Shown in pieces: positions 1 to 8,253 of a DNA stretch of 17,096 nt. This stretch comes from Glaciecola sp. UBA983. GTDB taxonomy: Bacteria > Pseudomonadota > Gammaproteobacteria > Enterobacterales > Alteromonadaceae. The notes beneath the pieces were generated by a model. It was given only the letters and a program-made list of their open reading frames with translations, searched no databases and was not told the origin of the DNA. Position 1 is the stretch's first letter, and every line of letters starts with the position of its first letter. Where the stretch lies: the NCBI GenBank assembly GCA_002292215.1, contig DBBN01000005.1, forward strand, positions 1-17,096, in the 5' to 3' direction. The translations under genes and the position numbers were made by a program.

Positions 1-1443
1 GTTGGCGACAATGGGGCTACAGCCAATGTCGGTTATATGGGCGGAGATTTTAAAGGGGTATTGGATAATGTACAGTACATTACCGATATGGGCTTTAGTG
101 CTATTTGGCTTACGCCTGTATTGGATAACCCGGATCAAGCGTTCGCTGGTGGCGAAGAAATTACCTATGGTGGGTCGTTTAAAGATGGCGGTAAAACTGG
201 TTATCATGGCTATTGGGCGACCAATTTTTACAAAGAAGATGAACATTTGATTTCACCTGGATTAACTTACCGTGACTTCACGCAAGCATTGGCGCAACAT
301 GATGTTAAAGCGGTGCTGGATATTGTGGCAAACCACGGTTCGCCATCGTTTACTATGCCCATTGACCAGCCGGGTTTTGGCGAGTTATATGACGCAGATG
401 GGCAATTAGTTGCTGATCATCAAAACCTGCCAACCGAGGCGTTATCGAGTGATAACCCATTACATGATTTTTTTCATCAATATCCCGATATTATGCAGTT
501 ATCAAATCTAGATGATACTAACATCGCTGTACAAGATTATCTCATTAACAGTTATTTGTATTGGATTGAGCAAGGAGCCAGTGCGTTTAGAATTGACACA
601 ATTAAACATGTTCCACACCGTTTTTGGAAAATCATGGCTGATCGCATTAGAGAGCAACATCCTGACTTTTTTATGTTTGCAGAAAGCTATGATTACAACG
701 CAAATTTTATTGCGCAGCATACGTTACCTAAAAATGGTCAGATCAGTGTGTTAGACTTTCCTGGGCAACAAGCGATTACTCAAGTATTTGAAGCTCCTGA
801 AAGTGATTTTGCACAACTCAATGATTATTTACATTTAACCCATGGTCCATATCATAACGTGTATGACCTAACGACTTTTTATGATAACCATGATATGCGC
901 CGCATGAATGCGTCCGATGAAGGCTTTATCGATGCACATAATTGGTTATTTACCACTCGTGGGATCCCGGTTATTTATCAAGGTTCAGAGTTTGGGTTTA
1001 TGCGTGGTACAGCGGAACATGCCGGAAATCGTAATTTTATTGGTCAAGAGACGTTAACCCAACAGGCTAATCATCCTATTCGTGAGGGCTTAATTGAGAT
1101 TGCTAACATACGTAAACAATTACCCGCTTTACAACAAGGATTACAAATTCCACATGAGCTTAAAGGAGATAAAGCAAGTTTTTATCGCGTACTGCAAACG
1201 GCTGATACCCAACAAATTGCACTTGTATTACTAAATAAAAGCAATATAAATCAACCCTTTGTGATTAATCAGATGGTACAAGCCGGTACGTGGGAAGAGC
1301 AATTGTCAGGCGCAACATTAACTGTTAGCGATGAGATAAGAACTCAAGTAGAGCCACATGGTGTGCAAGTGTGGGTATTGAATGAGAATGTGACGCAGCC
1401 TGATTTATTACAAGCTGCACAACATGCAATGGCGTACAAATAA
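1..1443 (+). CDS. GH13 alpha-amylase/CGTase-like glycoside hydrolase (5' end outside window)
   Basis: The reading frame is open from base 1, so the true start lies upstream; 480 residues are visible. The protein shows a GH13 (beta/alpha)8 barrel with all four conserved regions: DIVANH (region I, Asp codon 319-321), FRID (region II, nucleophile Asp codon 595-597), FAES (region III, acid/base Glu codon 682-684) and DNHD (region IV, Asp codon 892-894). It is therefore predicted to be catalytically competent on alpha-1,4-glucans. The motif GYHGYWATNFYKEDEHL resembles that of cyclodextrin glucanotransferases and related amylases. A beta-type domain C follows the barrel; there is no sign of starch-binding D/E domains. 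Hydrolase versus transglycosylase activity cannot be decided from sequence, and any signal peptide is off the edge. It converges on a LacI regulator 29 bp downstream, which suggests a maltodextrin/starch utilisation locus extending left. Confidence 0.9.
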   Translation, partial: VGDNGATANVGYMGGDFKGVLDNVQYITDMGFSAIWLTPVLDNPDQAFAGGEEITYGGSFKDGGKTGYHGYWATNFYKEDEHLISPGLTYRDFTQALAQHDVKAVLDIVANHGSPSFTMPIDQPGFGELYDADGQLVADHQNLPTEALSSDNPLHDFFHQYPDIMQLSNLDDTNIAVQDYLINSYLYWIEQGASAFRIDTIKHVPHRFWKIMADRIREQHPDFFMFAESYDYNANFIAQHTLPKNGQISVLDFPGQQAITQVFEAPESDFAQLNDYLHLTHGPYHNVYDLTTFYDNHDMRRMNASDEGFIDAHNWLFTTRGIPVIYQGSEFGFMRGTAEHAGNRNFIGQETLTQQANHPIREGLIEIANIRKQLPALQQGLQIPHELKGDKASFYRVLQTADTQQIALVLLNKSNINQPFVINQMVQAGTWEEQLSGATLTVSDEIRTQVEPHGVQVWVLNENVTQPDLLQAAQHAMAYK

Positions 1444-1472
1444 CGGTTATTATTCGGCAGAAGTATGCAACG

Positions 1473-2489
1473 TTAAGAGCTTTTTCTGACCACTAATTCA
1501 GCTGACATTAGTTGGTCAGAAACATGTTCGCCATTGATTAGTTTCAGTAAGTTTGCCACTAACAATTCACCAGCTAATTTGGTGTTTTGTTTAACTGTCG
1601 TTAACGCCGGAGTAGTAAACGCACTAACAGGAATATCGTCATAGCCAACTACCGCGATGTCTTTAGGACAATGTAATTGCTTGTCACGCATAGCACGCAG
1701 CACACCGGTAGCGATTAAGTCACTTGCACACACAATTGCATCAGGCATAATTTGCTCATCAAACAACATACTTGCTGCATCATGACCGGCTTCTTCAGTA
1801 AATATAGCATCAAACTGACCCATAAATTGGTCAGATAAATGATGTTTTGATAAGGCATCCATATGACCATTAAATCGCGCCATAAATTCGGGTGCTTCGG
1901 AACCTGCTTGACCGACAAAAGCAAAACGTTTGCGCCCTTGTTCAATTAAATGCTCTGTGACCATAAAACCACCTTGGTAGTTATTACTGCCAATAGAAAT
2001 ACCCGGATGGTTAGGATCATGGGCTCCCCAACGCACAAAGTGAGTTTCTTGTTGCTCTAGTTGTTCAATTTTTTGTTTGTAATCTAGGTAGTCGCCGTAA
2101 CCAAGTAAAATCAAACCATCGGCTTTGTGACTGTCTTCAAATTCAGCATGCCAATCATCTTGTAAATTTTGAAACGAGACTAATAAATCATAGTCAGCAG
2201 CAGAACAGGCTTTGGTGATACTACCTAACATTGAGATGAAAAAAGGATTGATTTGAGAATCGTCAGATGACGGATCTTCGAACAATAATAAGGCAATGGT
2301 AGATGAGCGTTGTTTACGCAAATTACTCGCATTTTTATCAACTTTATAATTTAATTCTTTGGCTATTTGTTGCACCCGAAGACGCGTTTCTTCATTGACT
2401 AAAGTTGAGTTAGATAATGCTCTAGATACCGTGGATTGGGATACTCCAGCCAAATGAGCAATATCAAAAGAAGTGGACTTTGTTTTCAT
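1473..2489 (-). CDS. LacI-family transcriptional regulator
   Basis: This 338-residue protein has the length and layout of the LacI/GalR family. An N-terminal helix-turn-helix covers about residues 8-27 (DIAHLAGVSQSTVSRALS), a hinge follows (about 48-60, ending NLRKQRSST), and a periplasmic-binding-protein-like sensor domain runs to the C terminus (ending SAELVVRKSS). It would bind an operator and respond to a small sugar ligand. Its convergent position beside a GH13 enzyme makes a maltodextrin/glucoside regulator (MalR-like) the best guess, but the ligand is not shown by the sequence. Start ATG 2487-2489 has a GAGGAT ribosome binding site at 2495-2500. The gene is divergent from glnS across a 188-bp region holding a perfect palindrome that may be its own operator, although that palindrome lacks the central CG usual for LacI-family sites. 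Confidence 0.92.
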   Translation of the reverse strand: MKTKSTSFDIAHLAGVSQSTVSRALSNSTLVNEETRLRVQQIAKELNYKVDKNASNLRKQRSSTIALLLFEDPSSDDSQINPFFISMLGSITKACSAADYDLLVSFQNLQDDWHAEFEDSHKADGLILLGYGDYLDYKQKIEQLEQQETHFVRWGAHDPNHPGISIGSNNYQGGFMVTEHLIEQGRKRFAFVGQAGSEAPEFMARFNGHMDALSKHHLSDQFMGQFDAIFTEEAGHDAASMLFDEQIMPDAIVCASDLIATGVLRAMRDKQLHCPKDIAVVGYDDIPVSAFTTPALTTVKQNTKLAGELLVANLLKLINGEHVSDQLMSAELVVRKSS

Positions 2490-2548
2490 AACGCATCCTC
2501 AATAGGTGTTATTCTGGTTCTTATTATGTACTCAGTTATATCATTGAA

Positions 2549-2574
2549 TTGCATAAAATGAAATTTTTATGCAA
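2549..2574. promoter_or_regulatory. Perfect palindrome between lacI-family gene and glnS (candidate operator)
   Basis: Arms TTGCATAAAA (2549-2558) and TTTTATGCAA (2565-2574) are exact reverse complements separated by 6 nt (tgaaat). The element lies 60-85 bp upstream of the lacI-type start codon and just upstream of the glnS promoter -10 at 2613. If the glnS transcript starts near 2625, the palindrome is not transcribed with glnS, so a DNA-binding site is more likely than an RNA hairpin. Which regulator binds is unknown. Confidence 0.55.
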
Positions 2575-2587
2575 AGGATGGATAAAA

Positions 2588-2618
2588 TTGTATTGCAACG
2601 CTATGACAATGGTATACT
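2588..2618 (+). promoter_or_regulatory. Predicted sigma-70 extended -10 promoter of glnS
   Basis: The hexamer TATACT (2613-2618) is preceded by TGG (2610-2612), giving an extended -10 TGnTATACT. The upstream -35 is poor: TTGCAA at 2593-2598 is only 14 nt away and TTGTAT at 2588-2593 is 19 nt away. The extended -10 would compensate for this. The implied transcript start is near 2625, with a leader of about 50 nt. Confidence 0.6.
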
Positions 2619-2677
2619 GCGGCTGTTTTTGATGTTTACCTATTTATATCTATATCAATTTTTAGAGGAACGGTTGT

Positions 2678-4330
2678 ATGAGTGAAGAATTAGCTGCACG
2701 CCCAAGTAATTTTATTAGACAAATCATCGATAAAGATTTGCAGCAGGGTGCGCATCAAACCATTCAAACTCGTTTTCCACCAGAGCCAAATGGATACTTA
2801 CATATTGGTCACGCGAAATCGATTTGCTTGAATTTTGGTATAGCTCAAGATTACAACGGTACCTGTAATTTACGTTTTGATGATACTAATCCTGAAAAAG
2901 AAGATATTGATTATGTCAATGCGATCATGGATGACGTCTCTTGGTTAGGTTTTAATTGGGATGGTGAGGTCCGGTATTCGTCTAATTATTTTGAACAATT
3001 ACATGGCTTCGCCGTTGAGTTAATCGAAAAAGGATTAGCGTATGTCGATTTTTCAGATCAAGAAACCATGCGCAGTTTACGTGGAACGTTAACTCAGCCT
3101 GGTACTAATAGCCCATATCGTGATACGTCTGTGGCAGAAAACTTAGCGTTGTTTGCAAAAATGCGAGCAGGGGATTACAAAGAAGGCGAATGTTGTTTAC
3201 GCGCCAAAATTGATATGACGTCAAGTTTTATGTGTATGCGTGATCCGGTTTTATACCGTGTGCGTTTTGCACATCATCACCAAACGGGTGATGCTTGGTG
3301 TATCTACCCAATGTATGACTTTACACATTGTATATCGGATGCAATTGAAAACATCACACATTCTTTGTGCACCTTAGAATTTCAAGACAACCGTCGTTTA
3401 TACGATTGGGTGTTAGCCAACATTACGATTGAGGTTACGCCGCATCAATATGAGTTTTCTCGTTTAAACCTTGAATATACAGTGTTGTCTAAACGTAAGT
3501 TAATTGATTTAGTCACTGGCAATCATGTTAGTGGTTGGAATGATCCACGCATGCCAACGATAGCCGGTCTTCGTCGTCGTGGTTATACCGCAGGTTCAAT
3601 TCGTGAATTTTGTACCCGCATTGGTGTCACTAAAATGGATAACTTGGTCGAAATGAGTATGCTTGAATCAGCTATTCGTGACGATTTAAACGTCAATGCA
3701 CCGCGTGCGATGGCGGTATTAGATCCGATTAAAGTCGTTATTGAGAACTACCCTGAAGAGCAAGTCGAAATCTTGAATGCGCCTAATCATCCGAATGATG
3801 AGAGCATGGGGACACGTGAAGTTCCGTTTACGCGTGAACTGTATATTGAAGCTGAAGATTTCCGTGAAGCGGCGAATAAGAAGTTTAAGCGTCTTGTGAT
3901 TGATAAAGAAGTCCGTTTACGCAACGCATATTTCATTAAAGCGAATCGTTTTGACCAAGATGCAGATGGCAATGTCACCACCGTTTATTGTACTTATGAT
4001 CCTGATACCTTAGGTAAAGATCCTGCTGATGGACGTAAAGCTAAAGGCGTTATTCATTGGGTCAGTGCAACACACAGTGTACCTGCTGAGATCCGTTTGT
4101 ATGACCGTTTATTTAATGTGCCAAACCCTGCAGCCGAAGAAGATTATCTGCAAGTACTAAACCCAAATAGCTTAATCATTAAGCAGGGGTTTGTTGAGCC
4201 TAACTTAGCCAATCTTGAAGTCGGCAAAGGTGTACAGTTTGAACGCACTGGTTATTTTTGCAGAGATAGCGAAGCACATAATTTGACGTTTAATCGCACC
4301 GTTGGATTACGTGATACTTGGTCTGAATAA
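2678..4330 (+). CDS. glnS: Glutaminyl-tRNA synthetase
   Basis: The 550-residue product closely matches the usual length and sequence of gammaproteobacterial GlnRS (E. coli about 554). It charges tRNA-Gln with glutamine in the cytoplasm. The class I signatures are visible: [14 protein letters not shown] with HIGH at residues 42-45, and the KMSKS-equivalent VLSKRK at 269-274. The remaining body, including [17 protein letters not shown] and the C-terminal beta-barrel anticodon-binding region ending with a GYFCRDS-type motif, is intact. There is no additional YqeY-like domain. Start ATG 2678 is preceded by AGAGGAA (2664-2670) at 7 nt. The gene stands alone, with its own extended -10 promoter and a terminator at 4360-4388. 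Confidence 0.98.
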   Translation: MSEELAARPSNFIRQIIDKDLQQGAHQTIQTRFPPEPNGYLHIGHAKSICLNFGIAQDYNGTCNLRFDDTNPEKEDIDYVNAIMDDVSWLGFNWDGEVRYSSNYFEQLHGFAVELIEKGLAYVDFSDQETMRSLRGTLTQPGTNSPYRDTSVAENLALFAKMRAGDYKEGECCLRAKIDMTSSFMCMRDPVLYRVRFAHHHQTGDAWCIYPMYDFTHCISDAIENITHSLCTLEFQDNRRLYDWVLANITIEVTPHQYEFSRLNLEYTVLSKRKLIDLVTGNHVSGWNDPRMPTIAGLRRRGYTAGSIREFCTRIGVTKMDNLVEMSMLESAIRDDLNVNAPRAMAVLDPIKVVIENYPEEQVEILNAPNHPNDESMGTREVPFTRELYIEAEDFREAANKKFKRLVIDKEVRLRNAYFIKANRFDQDADGNVTTVYCTYDPDTLGKDPADGRKAKGVIHWVSATHSVPAEIRLYDRLFNVPNPAAEEDYLQVLNPNSLIIKQGFVEPNLANLEVGKGVQFERTGYFCRDSEAHNLTFNRTVGLRDTWSE

Positions 4331-4359
4331 GCACAAAGGTTAGGACCGAACGAACAATC

Positions 4360-4389
4360 AAAAAGCCTTATTTAAGATAGGGCTTTTTT
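4360..4389. terminator. Bidirectional intrinsic terminator between glnS and yciK
   Basis: A 12-bp stem (4360-4371 with 4377-4388, one G-U pair) closes a 5-nt loop. The right arm ends in a T run (4384-4389) for glnS. The left arm starts with five A residues, which become a U run on the minus strand for the converging yciK-type gene. Confidence 0.85.
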
Positions 4390-4417
4390 AATTCATTCGT
4401 ATAGTGAACATACTTAG

Positions 4418-5167
4418 CTATTTAGGCTGACAATCAATAGACTGACCATTCACCTTTACAGCTTGGTCACTCATTAGATAAATGTAACTAGGCATAATAT
4501 CTAGTGGGGTTTTGAGTTGTTGTGGATCTTCTGCTGGAAATGCTTTGCCACGCATAGTCGTGCGAGTCGCACCAGGGTTTATACAATTAACACGTATATG
4601 ACTATTGTCGTATTCGCTAGCCATGACTTGCGTCATCCCTTCGGTTGCAAATTTTGAGATTGAATACGTTCCCCAGAACGCACGACCTTCACGACCTACT
4701 GATGAGGTAGTAAAAAGGATACTGCCATGTTCGGATTTTTGTAATGCTGGTAGTACCCCTTGGGTCATTAAAAATTGAGCTATCACATTGACTTGCATGA
4801 CCTCATTAAATTCAGTGCTAGTTATCTGATTAAAAGGGCACAAGTGGCCTAAGATACTGGCGTTGTGTAAGATCCCATCAAGACGGCCATATTGATCAAT
4901 CAACATCGCACCCATATCGACATAATGCTTTTCGGTCGCGCCTTGCATATCGAGTGGGATGATACCTGGTTCAATATATCCAGCTGCTACGATTTCATCA
5001 TAGACTGCTTCTAGTTTTTTAACCGTCTTACCTAACAAAATGACTTCTGCACCGTGTTTGGCAAAAGACAATGCAGCTTGACGACCAATTCCGTCGCCAG
5101 CGCCAGTGACTAAAATGACTTTATTTTGGAGTTCCGTTTGGGATGGAGAAAATAAGTGTGCTTGCAC
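4418..5167 (-). CDS. yciK: YciK-type short-chain dehydrogenase/reductase
   Basis: This is a classical SDR with Rossmann motif TGAGDGIGR (residues 21-29 from the chosen start), the structural NAS-type motif seen as LHNASILG, catalytic Ser in TTSSVGREG, and YSISK with Tyr168/Lys172. NPGATRTTMR and a C-terminal KTPLDIMPSYIYLMSD are typical of YciK orthologues, whose physiological substrate is unknown. I chose a GTG start at 5165-5167: it is preceded on the minus strand by a TAAGG ribosome binding site 8 nt away and gives 249 residues, close to E. coli YciK (about 252). An in-frame ATG at 5264-5266 would add 33 mostly hydrophobic residues but lacks a ribosome binding site. A weak -10 (TACAAT, minus strand 5222-5217) fits the GTG start and would exclude the longer form. 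Confidence 0.88.
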   Translation of the reverse strand: MQAHLFSPSQTELQNKVILVTGAGDGIGRQAALSFAKHGAEVILLGKTVKKLEAVYDEIVAAGYIEPGIIPLDMQGATEKHYVDMGAMLIDQYGRLDGILHNASILGHLCPFNQITSTEFNEVMQVNVIAQFLMTQGVLPALQKSEHGSILFTTSSVGREGRAFWGTYSISKFATEGMTQVMASEYDNSHIRVNCINPGATRTTMRGKAFPAEDPQQLKTPLDIMPSYIYLMSDQAVKVNGQSIDCQPK

Positions 5168-5363
5168 AATGAAAACCTTATAACGATGAAAACATAAACA
5201 TAAAATAATAGAGGGTATTGTACCTAAAAATAACTCCATCGCATAATTGTTAAGCAAAGATGGCATGGAAGAGATGGAGAAAGAACCATAACTGCTTAAT
5301 TTTATTAGTTAATATGGGTTTTTTACTGAAATAAGTTACAAAACATTAACAAAGTTTTGCAAA

Positions 5364-5393
5364 TTGACATCAAAGGCAATAGACTTGTGATAT
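5364..5393 (+). promoter_or_regulatory. Predicted promoter of the lipase gene
   Basis: A consensus -35 TTGACA (5364-5369) is followed after 18 nt by TGATAT (5388-5393), a weak -10. The implied transcript start is around 5400, giving a leader of about 115 nt before the ATG at 5515. Confidence 0.45.
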
Positions 5394-5397
5394 GTTT

Positions 5398-5414
5398 AAC
5401 TGGTCTAAGCACTT
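5398..5414. promoter_or_regulatory. FadR-operator-like sequence at the lipase start point
   Basis: AACTGGTCTAAGCACTT matches the gammaproteobacterial FadR operator pattern AACTGGTCnGACCAGTT at all but three defined positions. The left half is perfect and the right half degenerate. It sits immediately downstream of the predicted -10, where a bound repressor would block initiation. FadR is the fatty-acid-responsive regulator of fad genes in this class, so control of a lipase would make sense. The call rests on pattern resemblance only. Confidence 0.35.
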
Positions 5415-5514
5415 GGTTAGCGTATATATTCGCAACAATCTAATTTCATCGATGTGGTATTACCGCGTCGTTACAATAAAAAATAACAACAAATATAAAT
5501 CTTTGGGAGATACA

Positions 5515-8118
5515 ATGAAAAAATTGTTAATCAGCACCAGCGTTGCTTCGGCACTAGCCCTTGTTGGTTGTGGTGGCGAAACTATGAGCGATCTTCAAGC
5601 CGAAACCCCCCAGCAACAACCGTTATCGCGAGTTGTTTTTGATCCAGGTGCGGGTAACCTTAACATCCCGAACGATTTGTTAATGTTACCAGGCGACGAT
5701 GGCTTTTTCGATTACACACTTAATATCCCAGTGGCTGATGCAACTGATTTTACGGATCCCCAGAATGCATTGAATGTATTAGATGGGTGGTCTGTATCAC
5801 AACCTTTCGTTATTAACGTTGAAACCCCATCGGGTGTCAGTCTCGATGCCTCTACTATTTCTGCTGGCGTATCTTTATACGAAGCAACATTGGGCCTAAA
5901 TCAATCTGATCCTGATTGTGCAGCTATTCCTGTTCCTTCAGCGGGTTGTAAAGTCGGTGACAAGTTAACGTTTGGTGTTGATTATGTTGTGTCATTAGCT
6001 GATAACAATACCATTGCTTTTGTTCCATTAAAGCCGCTTAAGCCTAGCCAAGGTTATATCTTAGTATTAACAGATGATTTAAAAGATTCAACGGGTCGTT
6101 CGGTACAAGGTTCAACAACTTGGGGTTTAGTAAATCAAGATCCTGCAACTTCACCATTAGGTTCGGAAGCACAAATAGGCTTACAAACTTTAATTAACAG
6201 TATTGTTGTGTCACTAAACCAAGTTGGTTTAGCTCGTGAAAATATCACTTACGCTGCGTCTTTTACTACACAATCAACCACGGTTGTTTTAGAAACGATC
6301 AAAAAAGTCATGGTAGGTGAATTTGCTGCTCGCGCCGCTGCTGGCGATCCTACTGCAGGAATGGCATTGCCTGCGATGACTGTCGTAGATGCGCCTGATG
6401 CACCTAATGCTATGGAAGCACTTGGTTTAGTTTCTGCTGAAGCGGTTGCTGGAGCTGTGCAGTTTGGTATTTCACAATTACCAAGCGAAGCTGCAGCATT
6501 AGTACCAGCAATTCAAGCTGCTGATTTTAGTGGCATGACGACATGTGGCGGCTTACTTACAGCAGCTGCGGGTGGTTTTGGCAATGCTATTCCACAAGTC
6601 AATGATTTCGCAGCGGAAGTAGCTGGTGGTGTTTTAGCTTCAGCAGGACCATTTTGTGCGGCGAAACATGTACGCGCTACTATTTCTTTACCTCATTTCT
6701 TAGCAATACCTCGTGCAGATAATCCACTTGCACCCGTCACTGAATTTATGACTGCTGCATGTGATAGTGGTATTGTCTTGGCTGGTTTTGCTGGTTTACC
6801 AGCTACTGTTCAAGCGACTTATTCAGCTGGTCCCAATGATGCAACGTGTGCTGCTGTAGGTTTACGTGATTTACAAGATGCGAATGGTGCACCGTTAGAT
6901 CGTGATCGTAATGTCACTCGTTTTAGCCCAATTCCACAAGCTAAAGGTGGTAATGCGGGTAATATGACATTAGATGTACAAATTACTGTACCTGACCCAA
7001 TGGTTATTGCTGCACTGGGTCAACCTGCTATGACTATGCCTGATGCTGGATGGCCTGTCGCGATCCTTTATCATGGAATTACACGTCAAAAAGAAGACAT
7101 GTTAGCCATCACTGCTGCATTGTCTTTTGCAGGTGTGGCGACAGTTGCTATTGATCATCCATTACATGGTTCTCGTGGCTATGATTTAGATGGGGACGGC
7201 ACTGATGAAATCAATGCGACCACTGTATCTGCAACGCATTATATGAACTTGCAAACTCTGCCAACAGCGAAAGCCAATTTAACTCAATCAGTTTCTGATT
7301 TGTTAGGTTTGCGTTTAGGCTTAAATGCAGTTATTGATACATCAACAGGCAGCATCGCTATGCTTGATGCCAGTAACGTATCAGTGATGGGCGTGTCTTT
7401 AGGTGGTATTGCAGGCGGTAACTTTGCTGCTGTAGCAAATACATCTATGGGGGGCGACTTAAGTGCATTAGATGGTATGTTTAGCGTTGCAGCAGCGTCG
7501 CTAGAATCACCAGGAGCAGGTACTGCACAATTTTTACTTGAATCACCTAGTTTTGGTCCACTTATAAAGAGCTTACTGTTATCGCAAGCAAGTCCTGACT
7601 TTGCTGCGTTAGTGGCAGGTACTTATCCTGCTGGTGCAACCGAAGCGCAAACTTCAGCGTTGGTTGAACCATTCTTAAACGCACTATCTGATTCACAGTT
7701 AGCGACGGTCAACGCGACATTTAATCAATTTGCCTTTGCTGCACAAACCTCGTTAGACGGTGCAGACCCAATCAGCTTTGTGAATACATTAGGTATGAAT
7801 ACACCAACACATGTGATGACAGTTGTGGGTGATGGCGGTACGAATCTACCTGACCAAGTTATTCCGGTTAGCACAGCAGTACCTCTAGCAGGTCAAGACG
7901 CTTACGTTGAGCAAGCTGGTTTGATGCAAGTTTCAGCATCAGCACAGTCTACTGAGCCTATGTCTGGTTATGTCTTGTTTAATGAAGGTGCGCATGGTTC
8001 ATCATTGAGCCCAGAGTCAAGTGCTGCAGTTACATTAGAAATGCAAACTCAGGTTGCTGCATTTATTGCATCAGGTGGTAGAGTATTACCTATTACCAAT
8101 ACAACGGTTGTTGAATAA
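5515..8118 (+). CDS. VolA/Pla-1/cef-family lipoprotein lipase
   Basis: This 867-residue protein begins with a lipoprotein signal (MKKLLISTSVASALALVGC), with lipobox LVGC and acylated Cys19, so it is an envelope-anchored enzyme. The N-terminal part (about 36-110) carries the family pattern VFDPGAGNLNIPNDLL...LNIPV, followed by a Big-like region ending KPLKPSQGYILVLTDDLKDSTG. The C-terminal alpha/beta hydrolase domain starts at ILYHGITRQKEDM and IDHPLHGSRG, and has the GxSxG nucleophile elbow GVSLGG (Ser628), a likely acid Asp773 (VVGDGG) and a likely His827 (GAHGSS). Relatives include Vibrio VolA, a surface lysophospholipase that feeds exogenous fatty acids to the cell; substrate here is inferred. 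Start ATG 5515 follows GGGAGA at 4 nt; an upstream in-frame ATG at 5392 would bury the signal peptide. The middle of the protein is strikingly Ala/Gly-rich. Confidence 0.9.
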   Translation: MKKLLISTSVASALALVGCGGETMSDLQAETPQQQPLSRVVFDPGAGNLNIPNDLLMLPGDDGFFDYTLNIPVADATDFTDPQNALNVLDGWSVSQPFVINVETPSGVSLDASTISAGVSLYEATLGLNQSDPDCAAIPVPSAGCKVGDKLTFGVDYVVSLADNNTIAFVPLKPLKPSQGYILVLTDDLKDSTGRSVQGSTTWGLVNQDPATSPLGSEAQIGLQTLINSIVVSLNQVGLARENITYAASFTTQSTTVVLETIKKVMVGEFAARAAAGDPTAGMALPAMTVVDAPDAPNAMEALGLVSAEAVAGAVQFGISQLPSEAAALVPAIQAADFSGMTTCGGLLTAAAGGFGNAIPQVNDFAAEVAGGVLASAGPFCAAKHVRATISLPHFLAIPRADNPLAPVTEFMTAACDSGIVLAGFAGLPATVQATYSAGPNDATCAAVGLRDLQDANGAPLDRDRNVTRFSPIPQAKGGNAGNMTLDVQITVPDPMVIAALGQPAMTMPDAGWPVAILYHGITRQKEDMLAITAALSFAGVATVAIDHPLHGSRGYDLDGDGTDEINATTVSATHYMNLQTLPTAKANLTQSVSDLLGLRLGLNAVIDTSTGSIAMLDASNVSVMGVSLGGIAGGNFAAVANTSMGGDLSALDGMFSVAAASLESPGAGTAQFLLESPSFGPLIKSLLLSQASPDFAALVAGTYPAGATEAQTSALVEPFLNALSDSQLATVNATFNQFAFAAQTSLDGADPISFVNTLGMNTPTHVMTVVGDGGTNLPDQVIPVSTAVPLAGQDAYVEQAGLMQVSASAQSTEPMSGYVLFNEGAHGSSLSPESSAAVTLEMQTQVAAFIASGGRVLPITNTTVVE

Positions 8119-8154
8119 ACGACTAATACCTGCTTTTAAAAAATAAAAATGTGT

Positions 8155-8188
8155 AAAGACCTGTTATGTTTATAGCAGGTCTTTTTTT
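8155..8188 (+). terminator. Intrinsic terminator after the lipase gene
   Basis: A 13-bp stem (8155-8167 with 8172-8184, one G-U pair) closes a GTTT tetraloop and runs into seven T residues (8182-8188). It separates the lipase from the downstream acylase, so the two are probably not a simple operon. Confidence 0.9.
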
Positions 8189-8217
8189 GTTAAAAATTTG
8201 TAAATATGAACAATGTC

Positions 8218-8249
8218 GAGTAAGTTAAATACTCTTATAAAGGAGTATT
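8218..8249 (+). promoter_or_regulatory. Ribosome-binding-site hairpin with alternative partner ahead of the acylase
   Basis: AATACTC (8228-8234) and GAGTATT (8243-8249) form a perfect 7-bp stem with an 8-nt loop, burying the GAG of the Shine-Dalgarno AAGGAG (8240-8245). TACTC (8230-8234) can instead pair with GAGTA at 8218-8222. The two pairings exclude each other, as in a translational on/off switch. The function is inference; the transcript start is unknown and a start downstream of 8228 would remove the structure. Confidence 0.4.
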
Positions 8250-8253
8250 CATT

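Larger units (their letters stand above)
5168..5514. other. Non-coding region between yciK and the lipase gene
   Basis: This 347-bp divergent region contains no convincing gene. On minus it holds the yciK leader, with a possible -10 TACAAT at 5222-5217 and no good -35. On plus it holds a TTGACA hexamer at 5364-5369, a weak -10 and a FadR-operator-like sequence at 5398-5414. About 100 nt of apparently untranslated leader then runs to the lipase ribosome binding site GGGAGA (5505-5510). Frames open across parts of it show no signal or conserved motif. Confidence 0.7.

Noticed and set aside
508..754. Overlapping open frames on both strands inside the GH13 gene.
   Set aside because: They coincide with the conserved catalytic regions II and III in the true frame, and their translations have no recognisable domain.
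5168..5266. An in-frame upstream extension of yciK adding a hydrophobic segment (ELFLGTIPSIILCLCF) that would make it membrane-anchored.
   Set aside because: No ribosome binding site precedes the ATG at 5266 or the next one, whereas the GTG at 5167 has TAAGG at good spacing and gives the family length; the likely -10 also lies inside the extension.
5386..5404. A CRP-like half-site (TGTGA) near the lipase promoter.
   Set aside because: Only one half matches TGTGA-N6-TCACA; the second half (TAACT) matches poorly.
5392..5514. An upstream ATG in frame with the lipase that would add 41 residues.
   Set aside because: It would place a non-conserved stretch before a complete lipoprotein signal; the ATG at 5515 has GGGAGA directly upstream, and the upstream ATG overlaps the predicted -10.
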